The notes below the pieces were generated by a model, which did no database searches, had not been told where the DNA came from, and worked only from the letters and a program-made list of their open reading frames with translations. Source: Fulvivirga ulvae (lineage in GTDB: Bacteria > Bacteroidota > Bacteroidia > Cytophagales > Cyclobacteriaceae). Taken from it: 64,000 bases of DNA. The stretch covers positions 5,605,501 through 5,669,500 of the forward strand of contig NZ_CP089981.1 in NCBI RefSeq assembly GCF_021389975.1, written 5' to 3'. Below are positions 25,215 through 37,000 of this stretch, piece by piece. Made by a program: the position numbers and the translations under genes. Positions within the stretch are counted from its first letter, which is position 1; every line of letters starts with the position of its first letter.

Positions 25215-26042
25215 TTATTTCCTTCTCTTTCCTGTGCTTTTGCCCTTCTTTCTTTGAGATACCTTTGTATCCAGTAAGTACGCTACACCAAGCCTGAAGC
25301 CCATATTTCTGCCTTTGGCGGGATCTGTAAAAGTGGCTTCTGTAAACTGAGCCGGTGACTCTTTATACAAGTAAGAGTGACCCAGTTCAAACCTGACATC
25401 AAGGATATAAACGCCTCCGCCAGCCGGCTCAAGTACCAATCCGGTGGCAAAGTTAATTCCCAATTGTACTCTGTTGGCATCCTGTACCACAAGTACGCCT
25501 TGATCATCATCGCTAGAACTACCAAATTTAACATCATATTCGAGCTCATCAATGTGATTTTCTATCAACTCACCTGACCTCAATGTACCATTGCCTTTCC
25601 ACCAATAGCTGATATTAGGGCCTAACCCAACAAAATATTTAAAAGCAAGATTATCACCAAACTGCCCTTTAAAGTCCATTCGGTAAACAATGGGGATGTC
25701 AAAGTGATGTGCAATAGATCTGTATTCTAATTCAGGATCAGATTTAGAAGCATCGTCTGTCCCCGTTATCAACTTCCCCTTTCTGGAATAAATAAAATCC
25801 GTCTGAAGAAAAAACCTTTCTCTCACCCGAAAGGCAACGGTAAAACCTCCGAAATAACCATATAAAGGCTCGATGTCATAATACTCCTTAATCTGACTAT
25901 CCTCATAACTGACCCATGACATCTGCCCGCCGATGCGCGGGCCTATCAAAATTTGTCCTGAAGAATCAATGCTAAATAATAAAGTTGCCGCTAAACAAAA
26001 TATTAACGAGCACACAAAACGTCTGTTGGCGGTAAGGATCAT
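25215..26042 (-). CDS. PorT-family outer-membrane beta-barrel protein
   Basis: A 275-residue protein with a signal peptide (residues 1-30, cleavage after SSGQ). Alternating strands follow in the pattern of the Bacteroidota outer-membrane beta-barrel family that includes PorT: GPRIGGQMSWV, YGYFGGFTVAFRVRERFFLQTDFIYSRKG (shown in part: FFLQTDFIYSRKG), YFVGLGPNISYWW and FRLGVAYLLD. The last 15 residues are a basic tail (KKGKSTGKRRK). It is divergent from the PorP/SprF gene at 26285, so it borders a T9SS surface locus. A direct T9SS role is possible but not shown, since the family name is broad. Confidence 0.8.
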   Translation of the reverse strand: MILTANRRFVCSLIFCLAATLLFSIDSSGQILIGPRIGGQMSWVSYEDSQIKEYYDIEPLYGYFGGFTVAFRVRERFFLQTDFIYSRKGKLITGTDDASKSDPELEYRSIAHHFDIPIVYRMDFKGQFGDNLAFKYFVGLGPNISYWWKGNGTLRSGELIENHIDELEYDVKFGSSSDDDQGVLVVQDANRVQLGINFATGLVLEPAGGGVYILDVRFELGHSYLYKESPAQFTEATFTDPAKGRNMGFRLGVAYLLDTKVSQRKKGKSTGKRRK

Positions 26043-26112
26043 TAGTAGATAAAAAAATTATATTTTTGTATTCAATTTTTTAAAGCCAACTTTATGAATT
26101 GAATAATTAACG

Positions 26113-26120
26113 CAAACTTA
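26113..26120 (-). promoter_or_regulatory. candidate -7 box (TAAGTTTG) for the PorT-like gene
   Basis: Read on the minus strand, this octamer fits TAnnTTTG exactly and would give a leader of about 65 bases before the ATG at 26042. No convincing -33 box is seen. Confidence 0.4.
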
Positions 26121-26230
26121 TTAATTTCAGGCCAATTTATGACATTTTTTAGACTTGAAAAGGCTTTTATAAAAAACAATTATCGCAAATAGCGCGTAGC
26201 TTAACTCTTAAAGGGGTATTCTAAAGATAA

Positions 26231-26238
26231 TAACTTTG
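26231..26238 (+). promoter_or_regulatory. -7 box (TAACTTTG) for the PorP/SprF operon
   Basis: An exact TAnnTTTG match 46 bp before the ATG at 26285. It supports that ATG as the start, because a TTG at 26255 would lie almost on the predicted transcription start. Confidence 0.5.
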
Positions 26239-26284
26239 CATTTTTTTATGTTATTTGTATCTACGCGCACTATTGACATATGGA

Positions 26285-27583
26285 ATGGGCAAATTTTTTG
26301 GTATAGTATTTTTACTGTTACAGGCCTTTTTGCTGCACGCACAGCAGATTCCGGTTTATAATCATTATTATAATAACCCATATCTGTTTAACCCGGCAGA
26401 AGCAGGGTCCAACGGTTACCTGAACTTTACGTTAAACCACCGTCAGCAATGGAGAGGTATCGAAGGTGCACCGGTTGTGTCTACCCTTACCTTTGAGGCT
26501 CCTTTTGATTATAAGCAACATGCTTACGGTATGACTATACGTAATTATGAGCGCGGTCTGATCAAAACCAACGACCTTCTGGCTACTTACGCGTATACTG
26601 TCTACCTTACAAAGGTTTCAAAGATATCCTTCGGGCTTTCGGCAGGGGTTACCAGTACTGATATCGATTTTAACCAGATTGATGATCCGGATGATCCGAT
26701 ATTGGACGAATTCCTTAGAAACAATATTCAACCCATTGCCAATTTTGGTTTTAAACTTAAAACTAAAAGTGGCTTAAACCTGGGTATAACAATTCCGAAA
26801 TTATTTAAGCCTGCCATTCTAAACACTCAGGATTTTCAAAATTATGAATTTTCACCTTTTGACGAGGTTCTCTTTTCAACATACTACAAAAAGAAAATAG
26901 ACAAAAAAATCGTTACTCGAAGAATTAAAGGTATCCGGAGAAGAGTGGCTATAGAAGATTCATATGCACCATTACAAATGTACCTTTTATATCGCTATTC
27001 GAAAGTAGCAGACGAACGGATTGAAGTACTTTCCACGTTACACCTGCACGAAGATTTCTGGATCGGTGGAGGATACCGGCTTAATTATGGTGCATTTGGT
27101 TTAGTAGGCTTTAATATTTCTTCCTTTTCATTCGCTTATGCCTACGAGCCGGCCAGTAACCTGGTGGAAGGGTATGCTTCAGGAACCCATGAACTTCAGC
27201 TGACTATTAACATCGGAGAAAGAAAAAAACTGGAAAGAACTAAACCCATACTAAGAACGATTGAAAAAACTGAAACGCATAGAGCCAGGTATTCTGTAGA
27301 AGACATCTCAGAAGGTGGAGGGGAAGATAAAGGAAGCGACAGGCCTAAAAAGTACTACGTAGTGATCAAAACCTTCAAAGATTTTGACTCAGCCGATGCC
27401 TTCGTAAGAAGGATGAAGGAAGAAAGGGAGCTTTACACCAACATCTTCTACAATAAAGTTGATAATAAATACCATGTTTATACTTATCAGACCTTCAAAC
27501 TGAAAGAAGCCAATGAGCAGAAACGTGCCCTGCAGGAGCTTACAAAGTATAAAAGTGTAACTATTATTGCCATTGAGCAATAA
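26285..27583 (+). CDS. PorP/SprF-family T9SS outer-membrane protein with a C-terminal SPOR-like domain
   Basis: A 432-residue protein from the ATG at 26285, which begins an ideal signal peptide (GKFFGIVFLLLQAFLLHAQ). The family start IPVYNHYYNNPYLFNPAEAG and the RQQW motif are those of PorP/SprF barrels that secrete or anchor T9SS cargo. The barrel covers about residues 20-315. After a charged linker (KLERTKPILRTIEKTE), residues 350-432 look like a SPOR-type module beginning KYYVVIKTFKDFDSADAFVRR, which would bind denuded peptidoglycan glycan. The next gene, 57 bp later, is a T9SS cargo protein, so cargo and barrel are likely cotranscribed. Confidence 0.9.
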   Translation: MGKFFGIVFLLLQAFLLHAQQIPVYNHYYNNPYLFNPAEAGSNGYLNFTLNHRQQWRGIEGAPVVSTLTFEAPFDYKQHAYGMTIRNYERGLIKTNDLLATYAYTVYLTKVSKISFGLSAGVTSTDIDFNQIDDPDDPILDEFLRNNIQPIANFGFKLKTKSGLNLGITIPKLFKPAILNTQDFQNYEFSPFDEVLFSTYYKKKIDKKIVTRRIKGIRRRVAIEDSYAPLQMYLLYRYSKVADERIEVLSTLHLHEDFWIGGGYRLNYGAFGLVGFNISSFSFAYAYEPASNLVEGYASGTHELQLTINIGERKKLERTKPILRTIEKTETHRARYSVEDISEGGGEDKGSDRPKKYYVVIKTFKDFDSADAFVRRMKEERELYTNIFYNKVDNKYHVYTYQTFKLKEANEQKRALQELTKYKSVTIIAIEQ

Positions 27584-27640
27584 CCAAAAACGGTTACCTT
27601 ATGACATGAATCGAGATACATACCTAACTACGACCAACGA

Positions 27641-30600
27641 ATGCTACACCTATATAAAAATGACCATAAACTATCTATATGTCGGCTCAAACCGTTGTTC
27701 ATATTCCTCTTTTTTATATTCTTAGCTGGTAAATCTTTCAGCCAGATCCCGGTGATTAAAGAAGTGTCTCCCAATAGCGCTTATGCCGGACAGACAATAA
27801 GTATAAAAGGGGCAAATTTTAACGCTTCATCTATTGTTTCATTTGGAGGTGCCCTGGGAAATGTAATCTCCCGTACTGATCAGTTGATACAAGTGGAGGT
27901 TCCCGCTGCTGCAACATATGATCTTATCTCTGTCACAAACCTGAGCAATAACTTAACCGGGTACAGCCCTTTGCCTTTCCTGTTAAGCTATGGAGGCTCT
28001 TCGGGTATTACAGCAGCAGATTTTGAAGCGCAAATCGACTTCAATGCAAAACCAGGCTTATATGATCTTTGTGTATGCGACTTTGACAACGATGGATTGA
28101 ATGACATTATTGCTTCTAACTCCAAGGATAATAGTATCACTATACTTAAAAACACAAGTACAGTGGGTTCCGTTAGCTTTACTGCCACACACCCTGTCGT
28201 AAATGCCCCTACACTTAATATAAAATGCGGCGACTTAGATGGGGACGGCAAGCCGGAAGCAGTATTATCAGAAGGAGGAACAGGTTCAAAAATTTTCATC
28301 CTCGACAATAACTCAACTGTAGGTAACATTTCCTTTACCTTAGACTCTAAAACCGTTCCCAGCAATTCCACTAAAAGAATTGAAATCCATGATCTTGACC
28401 TTGATGGCAGACCTGAAATTATTGTAGCAGATCAGGCAAATAGCAAAATATCTGTTCTTAAAAACACCTCAAGCGGAAGCACATTAAATTTTGCAGTTCC
28501 AGTGGACATTTCTATACCCAATGGTGATGTCAGTGGAGGCATTGTGGTCAATGATTTTAACATTGATCTGAAACCTGATATTATTACAAACAACTTTTTA
28601 AAAGATGGTAAAATATTCTTTTCGGAAAACAAAAGTACTATAAACAACCTGCAGTTGAGTACTTTTCATTTTACGGATATTGGTGGTACACTGGCTAATC
28701 TTAAAGCTGCAGACTTCAATAATGACAAAAAACCTGAGCTCCTGGCCACCCGCTACCTAAGCAACGATATGGTTATTATGACCAATCAATCTTCAAAAGG
28801 TGGTAGTTTAACATTCGGAAGTGCTACATCAATTCCTACAGCCCTGGTACCCTGGGGGCTTGACGTCGGAGACATGGATGGTGACTCCAAAGCTGATATA
28901 CTTGTGGCAACACTTGGGAGCAGTAAGGCAGTAACTGTTTTAAATAATAACAGTTCCGGCTCGTTGTCTTTCCAAAAGCTGGACCTGGGGGTCACCTATA
29001 TTAACAGAAATGTAAGATCGGGAGATATTGACGGTGACGGCAAACCAGACATAATCTTTACAAGTGTTGACGATGACAATAATGGCATACCTGCGTCAAA
29101 GATCTCTATTATAAGAAATGCTAATTGTGTTAAACCTGTTATTGATCCTCCCGGGCCAATGACAGTCTGTACAGGAAACCCTTTGAGACTCGAAACTCAA
29201 GAGGTAAACGGAGCCACATACACATGGTTTAGAGATGGCTCTCCCCTACCGGATACTGACCCGTTCATTGATGTTACTATCTCAGGGTCTTACACGGTGT
29301 TACTGGACGAGGCCGGCTCATGTTCCGAAACCTCCGATCCTGTTTCTGTAACTGTACAAGCACCTGGCACAGTGGGCTCACCCACAATAAATGACCCGGG
29401 CCCTATATGTATTGGAGGTACATTAAGCCTTAGTGCCACTGCTATTGCTGGCTTAACCTACAACTGGGAAGGTCCGGAAGGTTTTACAGACACTGGTAAT
29501 CCTGTCACCCTCCCAGACTTTAAATTTATCAATACCGGTATATACTATCTGAATGTTTACTCAGGAACATGTCTTCTGGAGACCAAGCAAATCACGATCG
29601 ATGCCGTGGAGGCTCCTGATTTTTTTATTGGAGGAGCCACTGGATCAAACTATTGTGAAGGTGACAATGTAACTCTTACTATTTCACCTACCTCTGGAAG
29701 TTACACTTATCAATGGTTTAAAGATAACAACCCCATCAGTGGTGCAACATCTGCATCTTACTCAGCTACTACTTCCGGCGCTTATAAAGCAACCGTTAAA
29801 TACGATGTATCTTGTCCGCCCGTAGGGACTGACCCTGTTAATATAGCCTTTTTTACTGCTCCTCAGGCTCAATTTGATGGTCCAACCACCGCGTGTGCAA
29901 GTCAGAATGTAACTTTCACTAATCAGTCAACCGTAGCTTCAGGGACAACAGCTCAGTATAAATGGGAGTTTGGAGACGGCACCTCTTCATTATCCAAAAC
30001 ACCTCCCCCACATGTATATCAGGAAGGGTCATACACTGTCATCCTAACAGTTAGTTATATTGGGCTTAGTTGTGAAGATACAACTGTTAAGTCCATTACT
30101 GTAAAATCTGGGCTAAGCCCCGAGATAAGTACAACCACAGATGTACTTTGTGCCGGTGAGAGTGCTGAGCTAAGCTTATCTCAAAGTTTTGACAGCTATG
30201 CCTGGAGTACAGGAGAAACTACCCCGACAATTTCTGTTGATCAGTCCGGTACTTATTCTGTTACTGTATCAGATGCTACCGGTTGTGAGGGTAGCGCAAA
30301 TATCACCCTTAACGCTTTTCCCGACCCTGAAGTGAGAATAACAGCAGACCGGCTAAGCGTAGCCCCTGGAGAAACCGTACAACTGGAAGCCTCCGGCCTT
30401 CAAAACTATAGCTGGAGTCCGGCAGAGCCTTTGGATGACGCAACTATTCCGAATCCAACCGCTACAATTAAGGAAACAACCGAATTTATAGTAAGTGGTC
30501 AGGATGGCAATGGCTGTACGGGAGAGTCATCTATCACCATTTTTAGTCAGACTGATCTTATTGGAAACCTGCTTAAACCCAAAAACTTTTTCTCTCCAAA

Positions 30601-30835
30601 CACCAGCGATAACATCAATTCGGTATGGTTGATAGAAAAAATTGAGCAATTTCCTCAATGTGGGGTTACCATTGTCGACCAAACGGGAAATATACTATTG
30701 GAGGAGAAGCCTTACCTGAACAATTGGGACGGAACAGTTCAGGGACAGGAGCTTCCCAGCGGAGTTTATTATTATGTGATTAAATGTGATGATGATGAAA
30801 TTGTTAAATCAGGTAGCATAACCTTACTTCGGTAG
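27641..30835 (+). CDS. secreted T9SS type B cargo protein: IPT/TIG, FG-GAP propeller, Ig-like and PKD domains
   Basis: A 1064-residue exported protein. After an unusually long N-region comes a signal helix (about 18-37, LFIFLFFIFLAG). An IPT/TIG domain (38-115) follows, starting IPVIKEVSPNSAYAGQTISI. Next come six to seven FG-GAP/VCBS units (about 130-490) with calcium-type loops such as DLDGDGKPE, DIDGDGKPDII and DFDNDGLND. Then there are three Ig-like modules, a PKD domain (about 741-825, KWEFGDGTSS) and another Ig-like module. The C-terminus (about 979-1064) is a gliding/CHU_C-type sorting domain with LPSGVYYYVIKC. It should be secreted by T9SS and held on the surface. Confidence 0.9.
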   Translation: MLHLYKNDHKLSICRLKPLFIFLFFIFLAGKSFSQIPVIKEVSPNSAYAGQTISIKGANFNASSIVSFGGALGNVISRTDQLIQVEVPAAATYDLISVTNLSNNLTGYSPLPFLLSYGGSSGITAADFEAQIDFNAKPGLYDLCVCDFDNDGLNDIIASNSKDNSITILKNTSTVGSVSFTATHPVVNAPTLNIKCGDLDGDGKPEAVLSEGGTGSKIFILDNNSTVGNISFTLDSKTVPSNSTKRIEIHDLDLDGRPEIIVADQANSKISVLKNTSSGSTLNFAVPVDISIPNGDVSGGIVVNDFNIDLKPDIITNNFLKDGKIFFSENKSTINNLQLSTFHFTDIGGTLANLKAADFNNDKKPELLATRYLSNDMVIMTNQSSKGGSLTFGSATSIPTALVPWGLDVGDMDGDSKADILVATLGSSKAVTVLNNNSSGSLSFQKLDLGVTYINRNVRSGDIDGDGKPDIIFTSVDDDNNGIPASKISIIRNANCVKPVIDPPGPMTVCTGNPLRLETQEVNGATYTWFRDGSPLPDTDPFIDVTISGSYTVLLDEAGSCSETSDPVSVTVQAPGTVGSPTINDPGPICIGGTLSLSATAIAGLTYNWEGPEGFTDTGNPVTLPDFKFINTGIYYLNVYSGTCLLETKQITIDAVEAPDFFIGGATGSNYCEGDNVTLTISPTSGSYTYQWFKDNNPISGATSASYSATTSGAYKATVKYDVSCPPVGTDPVNIAFFTAPQAQFDGPTTACASQNVTFTNQSTVASGTTAQYKWEFGDGTSSLSKTPPPHVYQEGSYTVILTVSYIGLSCEDTTVKSITVKSGLSPEISTTTDVLCAGESAELSLSQSFDSYAWSTGETTPTISVDQSGTYSVTVSDATGCEGSANITLNAFPDPEVRITADRLSVAPGETVQLEASGLQNYSWSPAEPLDDATIPNPTATIKETTEFIVSGQDGNGCTGESSITIFSQTDLIGNLLKPKNFFSPNTSDNINSVWLIEKIEQFPQCGVTIVDQTGNILLEEKPYLNNWDGTVQGQELPSGVYYYVIKCDDDEIVKSGSITLLR

Positions 30836-30902
30836 AATATGCAATAAAAATAAAAATAACCTAATGATCTCAAAATCAGCACTTTTTATAGAAAACCATG
30901 TA

Positions 30903-30942
30903 TAACTCTATAAATTTTCTTACAGGTAGAGTTACCTTTTTT
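30903..30942 (+). terminator. possible rho-independent terminator after the 1064-residue cargo gene
   Basis: Eight-base perfect arms (TAACTCTA and TAGAGTTA) with a 16-base loop are followed by CC and six T. It lies 67 bp after the stop, separating this gene from the adhesin gene at 31035. Confidence 0.45.
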
Positions 30943-31034
30943 GAAACAGAGTTATATAAAATAAGAATTAAATACTTATTTGCGGGTTGTTCTATAGATT
31001 GGCTGATCTAAGTGAAGAATAAACACTACCCTAT

Positions 31035-34000
31035 ATGATTAAGTTTAAGTTACTTTTTTCAGCTCTATTCCTGCTAGCAGTAGTTGCGAACGCCCAGGAA
31101 GTATGTGACGATGGTATAGACAACGACGGAGACGGTTTTATAGACTGTTTTGACTCAGACTGTACCGGCAGTTCCAGTTGCGATGGTTTTTATATTGGTC
31201 AGGATGTGCAATGTCAGGCCATTCCCAATGAATTCCCATCCTTTTCTTTAACCCTTGATTTTGCCTCCCCTAACAAGACTGCCAATCACCTGGGTAGAAT
31301 TGCTGTAGGTGATCTTGATGCCGATGGCATTCCAGAGATTGTTGCTCAAAACAAATACACCGACAAACTCTTCATTCTTAACGGAAACGACGGTACTATT
31401 AAGCATGAAACAACTGTTGACAGTTGGTTAGAACCCGAATGGAGAGTTATCATCGGTAACGTTGAAGGTGACAACTGTGCCGAGATTTACACCATTCTAT
31501 ATGACTGGACAGGCAGCAGACATGAATACTACATAGTGGCTTATGACTGCCAGCTGAATGAGCTTTGGAGATCTGAGTATCGAGAAAGTGATCCCGTACA
31601 CATGAGTTTAGCTGACTTTGACGGAGACGGACAGGTAGAGCTTTTCTATAAAGATGAAATAAGAGATGCCCGCACCGGTACCCGCCTGGTAGCCGGTAAC
31701 CACACCAGCTGGAATGGCATGAATGGTGGCCCGGTTGCCGTTGATGTATTAGGTGATGGCAACCTTGAATTGGTTTCCGGATTAAAGATCTACCAGGTAA
31801 ACCTTGGCTCAAGAACTCAGGATGCCGGTTCACTTACCCTCCTTGACGAAAGAACCGAATATAAGATAAAAAAACCTGAAAACTCGACCAGTATTGCTGA
31901 TTACAATCAGGATGGATTTCTGGACGTAATAGCTACCGGTAGAGACAATGCAGGTATAACAACAGTATTTTTCTGGGATGTAAAAAATGATGTTCTTAAA
32001 ACTTATGCAGACCCGATACCTTACGTAGCAGAAATCAACCTCAATTGCTCTGCCTCTTCTGGTACTGACAGTTATGCAAAAGGCTGGTTAAGAGGTACAG
32101 GCCGCTTAAATATTGGCGACCTTGACGGTGATGGCAACCTCAACGTTTCTTATGTTTCCGGTAGATTTCTGTATGCTTTAGATCATAACTTTAACCTGTT
32201 GTGGCGTGTAGATGTAAACGAAGAAACTTCCGGCCATACAGGTTGTACTTTATTTGACTTTAACGGTGACGGAAAAACAGAGGTTGTTTACCGTGACGAA
32301 CAGTGGCTATATATAATCAACGGAACCGATGGTAGTGTTTTCACTCAGATCCGTTGTATCTCCAGAACTAACGTAGAGTACCCTATAGTAGCTGATGTTG
32401 ATGCCGATGGCTCCACAGAACTATGCCTGGTTTGTGGTACATCCGATGTAGACGCATGGGACAATTTCTGTAGTTTGGGATATTCAGAAAACTCTCAGGT
32501 TAGAGTTTATAAATCTGGCGGTGAGCCCTGGGTACCTGCAAGAAGACTGTGGAACCAGCATGGTTACTTTAACGTAAACGTAAACGACGACCTTACCATA
32601 CCTGCTCATCAGCAGAAGCACCACCTGGTATGGTCAGAAGGAACTTGTACACAAGGCCCTAACAGGCCCCTTAACAATTTCCTTAACCAGTCTCCATTCC
32701 TAAGTTCAGAGGGTTGCCCAATTTATCCTTCCCCTGATTTAGCATTTGTAGACAATAGCTTAAGCGTTACACATCCTCATTGTCCGGAATTGGACTTTGA
32801 CGTATCTTTCCAAATAACCAATAATGGAGATGTAGATATTACTGGTGATGTTCCGATTTCATTTTATAATGGCAATCCGTATGAAGCAGGAGCCATTAAG
32901 CTTAAAACCATATATGTTACTTTAGATCATTTAGGAGTTGGTGAAGTATTAACAATAAATGAAACCGTAACTGGTCCAGGGAACAATGTCCATCTCTTCA
33001 TTATTCTTAGTGACAATGGAACCACGCTGCCTACTCCTATCGATATGCCAAATACAAACTTTCTTGAGTGTGACTATAAGAATAACGACCTAGAGACATG
33101 GATATATCCCTTACCCTTTGCTCTGTCAACAGAGAAAACTGACAATATATTCTGTGTAGGAAGCACCGTACCGGCTAACGGCTCAGCCAGTGCTTACAGA
33201 TTGATCGGAACTGTAAAAAACACAACTGATTACAAGTTTAGCTGGTTCAATGGAACTGACGCTACAGGTACTCCTGACTTTACAGGACCTATCTACTCTG
33301 GTCTAGCAGCAGGTACATATTCCGTATATGCTACACATAAAACAGCATCTTGTAATTCTGACACTGTTCAGGTACAGATCGTTGATATTCCTGAGGATTT
33401 TACTGTAGATGTTGTAGTAAAGAATGATAACAACAACTGTAATATACCAAATGGAGCGCTTCAGGCCGTCATCACAGATGGTGGTTCTGTAAATGATTAT
33501 ACTTACAAATGGGTAACAGGTAGCACCGGTGACCCTATAACGCTTCCTGCAATTAGTGTGAGCCATACCGCGACTAACCTTACATCAGGCGATTACCGTG
33601 TATTAGTAACCAGTAAGCTTAGTGGATGTAGCAGAGTTGCTCCAGGTTCAGTAGGTGACAACACCACCAAACCTGTAGTTTCAGCATCAGCAGTCGACAT
33701 TTTATGCTCTAACGCCAACTCTGGAGAAGTAAGTGCCAACGTAGGCGGTAGTGTAATTGGTTTTACCTTTGCCTGGTATAAGGGAAATAATGTAAAGCCA
33801 ACTGCAGATCACAATGGTGCCACCATTACTGGTTTAGCAAAAGGCAACTATACCGTGGTTGCAACTGATACAAACACTAAATGCAAATCTGATGCGGTGA
33901 CTGTGACTATTAATCAGACAACGCCGCCGGTCATTACTAACACAAGCAGTACTGATATGACCTCGTGTGATCCTACTTTGCCTAATGGCAGTGTTACTGC

Positions 34001-37000
34001 AACATTCGCAGGTAGTGCATCAAACTATACTATAGAGTGGTTTGCAGGTCAAAACACGAGTTCTGCAGTAATAGGCTCCACGGCTACAGTTAACGGATTG
34101 GATCAAGGTACGTACACTGTTAAATTAACAGAGAACAGTACGGGTTGTTTTGTAACTGCTGAAGCTACGGTTGGGCATAATGTTGTTATTCCTAACTTAT
34201 CTTTGGCAAAAACTGATGTTACCCTTTGCCAGCCTTTCAACGGTACTATTACCGCAAGTGTAAGCACCGGCTCACTTAGTGACTATACTTTCTCATGGTA
34301 CAATGGAAACAATGTAAAAGCCACGCCAGATTATAGTGAACCCGGCAATACGTTAACTCAATTGGGTGCAGGCACATATACAGTCGAAGCTTTTAATAAC
34401 ACTACCAATTGTGTTGCTTCTGCCAAATCAATAACTATTCTTGCCCCTGTAACTGAGATCCAGCTAGATGATGCTGCTTCTTCTTTCCCTGCTGATTGTA
34501 ATGCCACAAGTGGTGTATTGAAGGTAGATGTCACTCCTTCTTCTGATCTTTATAACATAGACTGGTATGAAGGGAACGTAAACCCTTTTACATCAACACC
34601 ATTCCTGACGCATACTAATGTTAATACTTCTACAGCCAGTAATCTGACCAGTGGCAACTATACAGTACTTGCAACCAATGTAACGACAGGTTGCCAGCAA
34701 GTGGAGGTTTTCTATATGCCATTGGCTACAGGACATGAACTGGATTTAATAACTCAGGCTTCTTCAACAACTTGTAATGACAATAACGGATCATTAGAAG
34801 TTGAACTAACCCCTACTAACCTTGCTGGGTTCGATGAAGCTGACTATGAAATAGATCTTTACATTGGCAGTTCAGTTGCTTCAGGCACACCTGACTTTTC
34901 AACAGCTGGTATATCTGGCAAAACCACTTATCAGTTCACCGGACTAGCGAGTGGAGATTATGCCGTGACTGCCACACCTACAAATCCTGCAATTGCGGTG
35001 TGTGATGACCCTGTAGTATTACTTACTATCGATATGGAAGTCGAGTATCCTGAAATTGCCGCCGTAACACAAAATGCTAATACTTTCTGTGATAACCTAG
35101 GAGCTACTCCAAATGGAGAAATAGAAGTAGAAATTGATGGAGGTACAAATCCTGCTAACTACATTATTGAGTGGTTCACCGGTCAGGATACTTCTACTCC
35201 TCTTAATGCTACCAATATAGCAGGTATTAACAATGAGAGAGCAATCAATCTGGCGGCAGGCTACTATACAGTAAGAGTAACTGATAATACTACTTACCTG
35301 ACCTGTTCATCTACAAGAACATTCCAGATATTAAATGACCGACCTACTGTAAGTGTACCTACAGCAGGGTTGGATATTACGAATGTTATAAGCTGTGCAC
35401 CGAGCAATGGTAGTCAGATAATCGTAACTGACATTATGGAAGATGGTGTCTCCGTAGGTACTGCTAACTATACTTTTGAGTGGTACGATGCTAGTAATAA
35501 CATTTTACCTAATGCAGGAACTCCTAATACAACAAACCAGATCAATGACCTTGCAACAGGCAGCTATTATGTAAAGGCAATCAGCACCTTAAGTGCCTGT
35601 CAAACAACACTGATCGAATTCACTATTGATGATGCTACGATTGGAGATCCTTCAGTAGACCTGATCAGCTTCCAAAACCCAACAAAGTGTTTACAGCCAG
35701 CCAATTTACTTGGTGAGTTGCATGTAAGTGCCAGTGGTGCCGGAGGTGGTTTTTCTTACGCATGGACCTATCCTGATGGTACTTTAGCCTCAGGAGCAGA
35801 TCAGATTAATCTGGTTGATGCGGGAACATATACTGTAGTTGTCACGAATACCACAACTTTATGTTCTACAACAGAGACTTACACATTAGTTGAGGAAGAG
35901 TACCCAGTGAACCTTTCGACATCCGCATCCCCTGTCACCACATGTGACCCTGGAGATGATGGAGTTGTATTTGGTACGGTTATGACCTCCCCAAACAATT
36001 ATACATACACCTGGACAGCTCCTTCCCCTGATAATTCCACATTTGTCGGAAGAGAGTGGTCGGATCGTGCTTTAGATGGCACCTATTCCTTAACGGCTGT
36101 TGACAATACTGATGCAAGTTGTATAGCAACTGGTACAGCTACCATTGACATGGAACAAGAAATGCCTGTAGTTACTGCCGTAGTTAAAGGTGCCGTTACC
36201 GTCTGCGACCTTACCAAAGCAGACGGTTCTGCTATCGCTACCGTCGATGGCTCATACGTCGGTTATACTTTCGAATGGTATGATGCCAGTGGGTCTCCTA
36301 CACCAGTTTATGTAGGTCCTGAGTTCTTTGGCATGGAACCAGGCACATACGAAGTCGTGGCCATTGACAACATTACTAAATGTAGTGCTACTCAGGAAGT
36401 GACCATTGAAGAGAATATCACTACCATGCCGGACCCTACTATTGAAGTATTATCACATGTTACTAATTGTGAAACTCAGGATGATGGTGCACTTTCTGCA
36501 TCTGTAAACGGAAATACGCAGGACTATATTTTCTACTGGTTTGTGGGGCAGCAAGTCACTACTGACACTGCTCATGTAGGTGAGATATGGAATAACCTGA
36601 CTGTTGGTGAATACACCGTAATTGCCAAAAGCAGAATTACCGGTTGTATCTCTAACCCCGACACCGATGCCATTAATGGTGAGTTTGTATTTCCGGAATT
36701 TGAATTCGTGGTTGGCAATGCAAGTTGTGATCAGGAAAATGGTTTTGCCAGATTTGTACTTACCAATAGCGTAGAGATAGACAGTATTACATGGACACTG
36801 GCTGGTTCTGACCAGATTATTGCACATGGACCAAATCTTTCTCCGGCTTATGCGGGTGTATACACCGTAACAGCTACAACAGCTAAAGGATGCTCTGTAT
36901 CTGAAGATGTTGAGATACATACAGAGATCAACCCTTATAATGGTATTTCAAGGAATGGTGATGCTTCCAACGACTATTTCAGAATAGATTGTATAGACAA

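Noticed and set aside
36453..36920. 155-codon minus-strand frame inside the 2059-residue adhesin gene
   Set aside because: The plus-strand frame has clear repeat domains across the same bases; the antisense product is Cys/Ile-rich without any family pattern.
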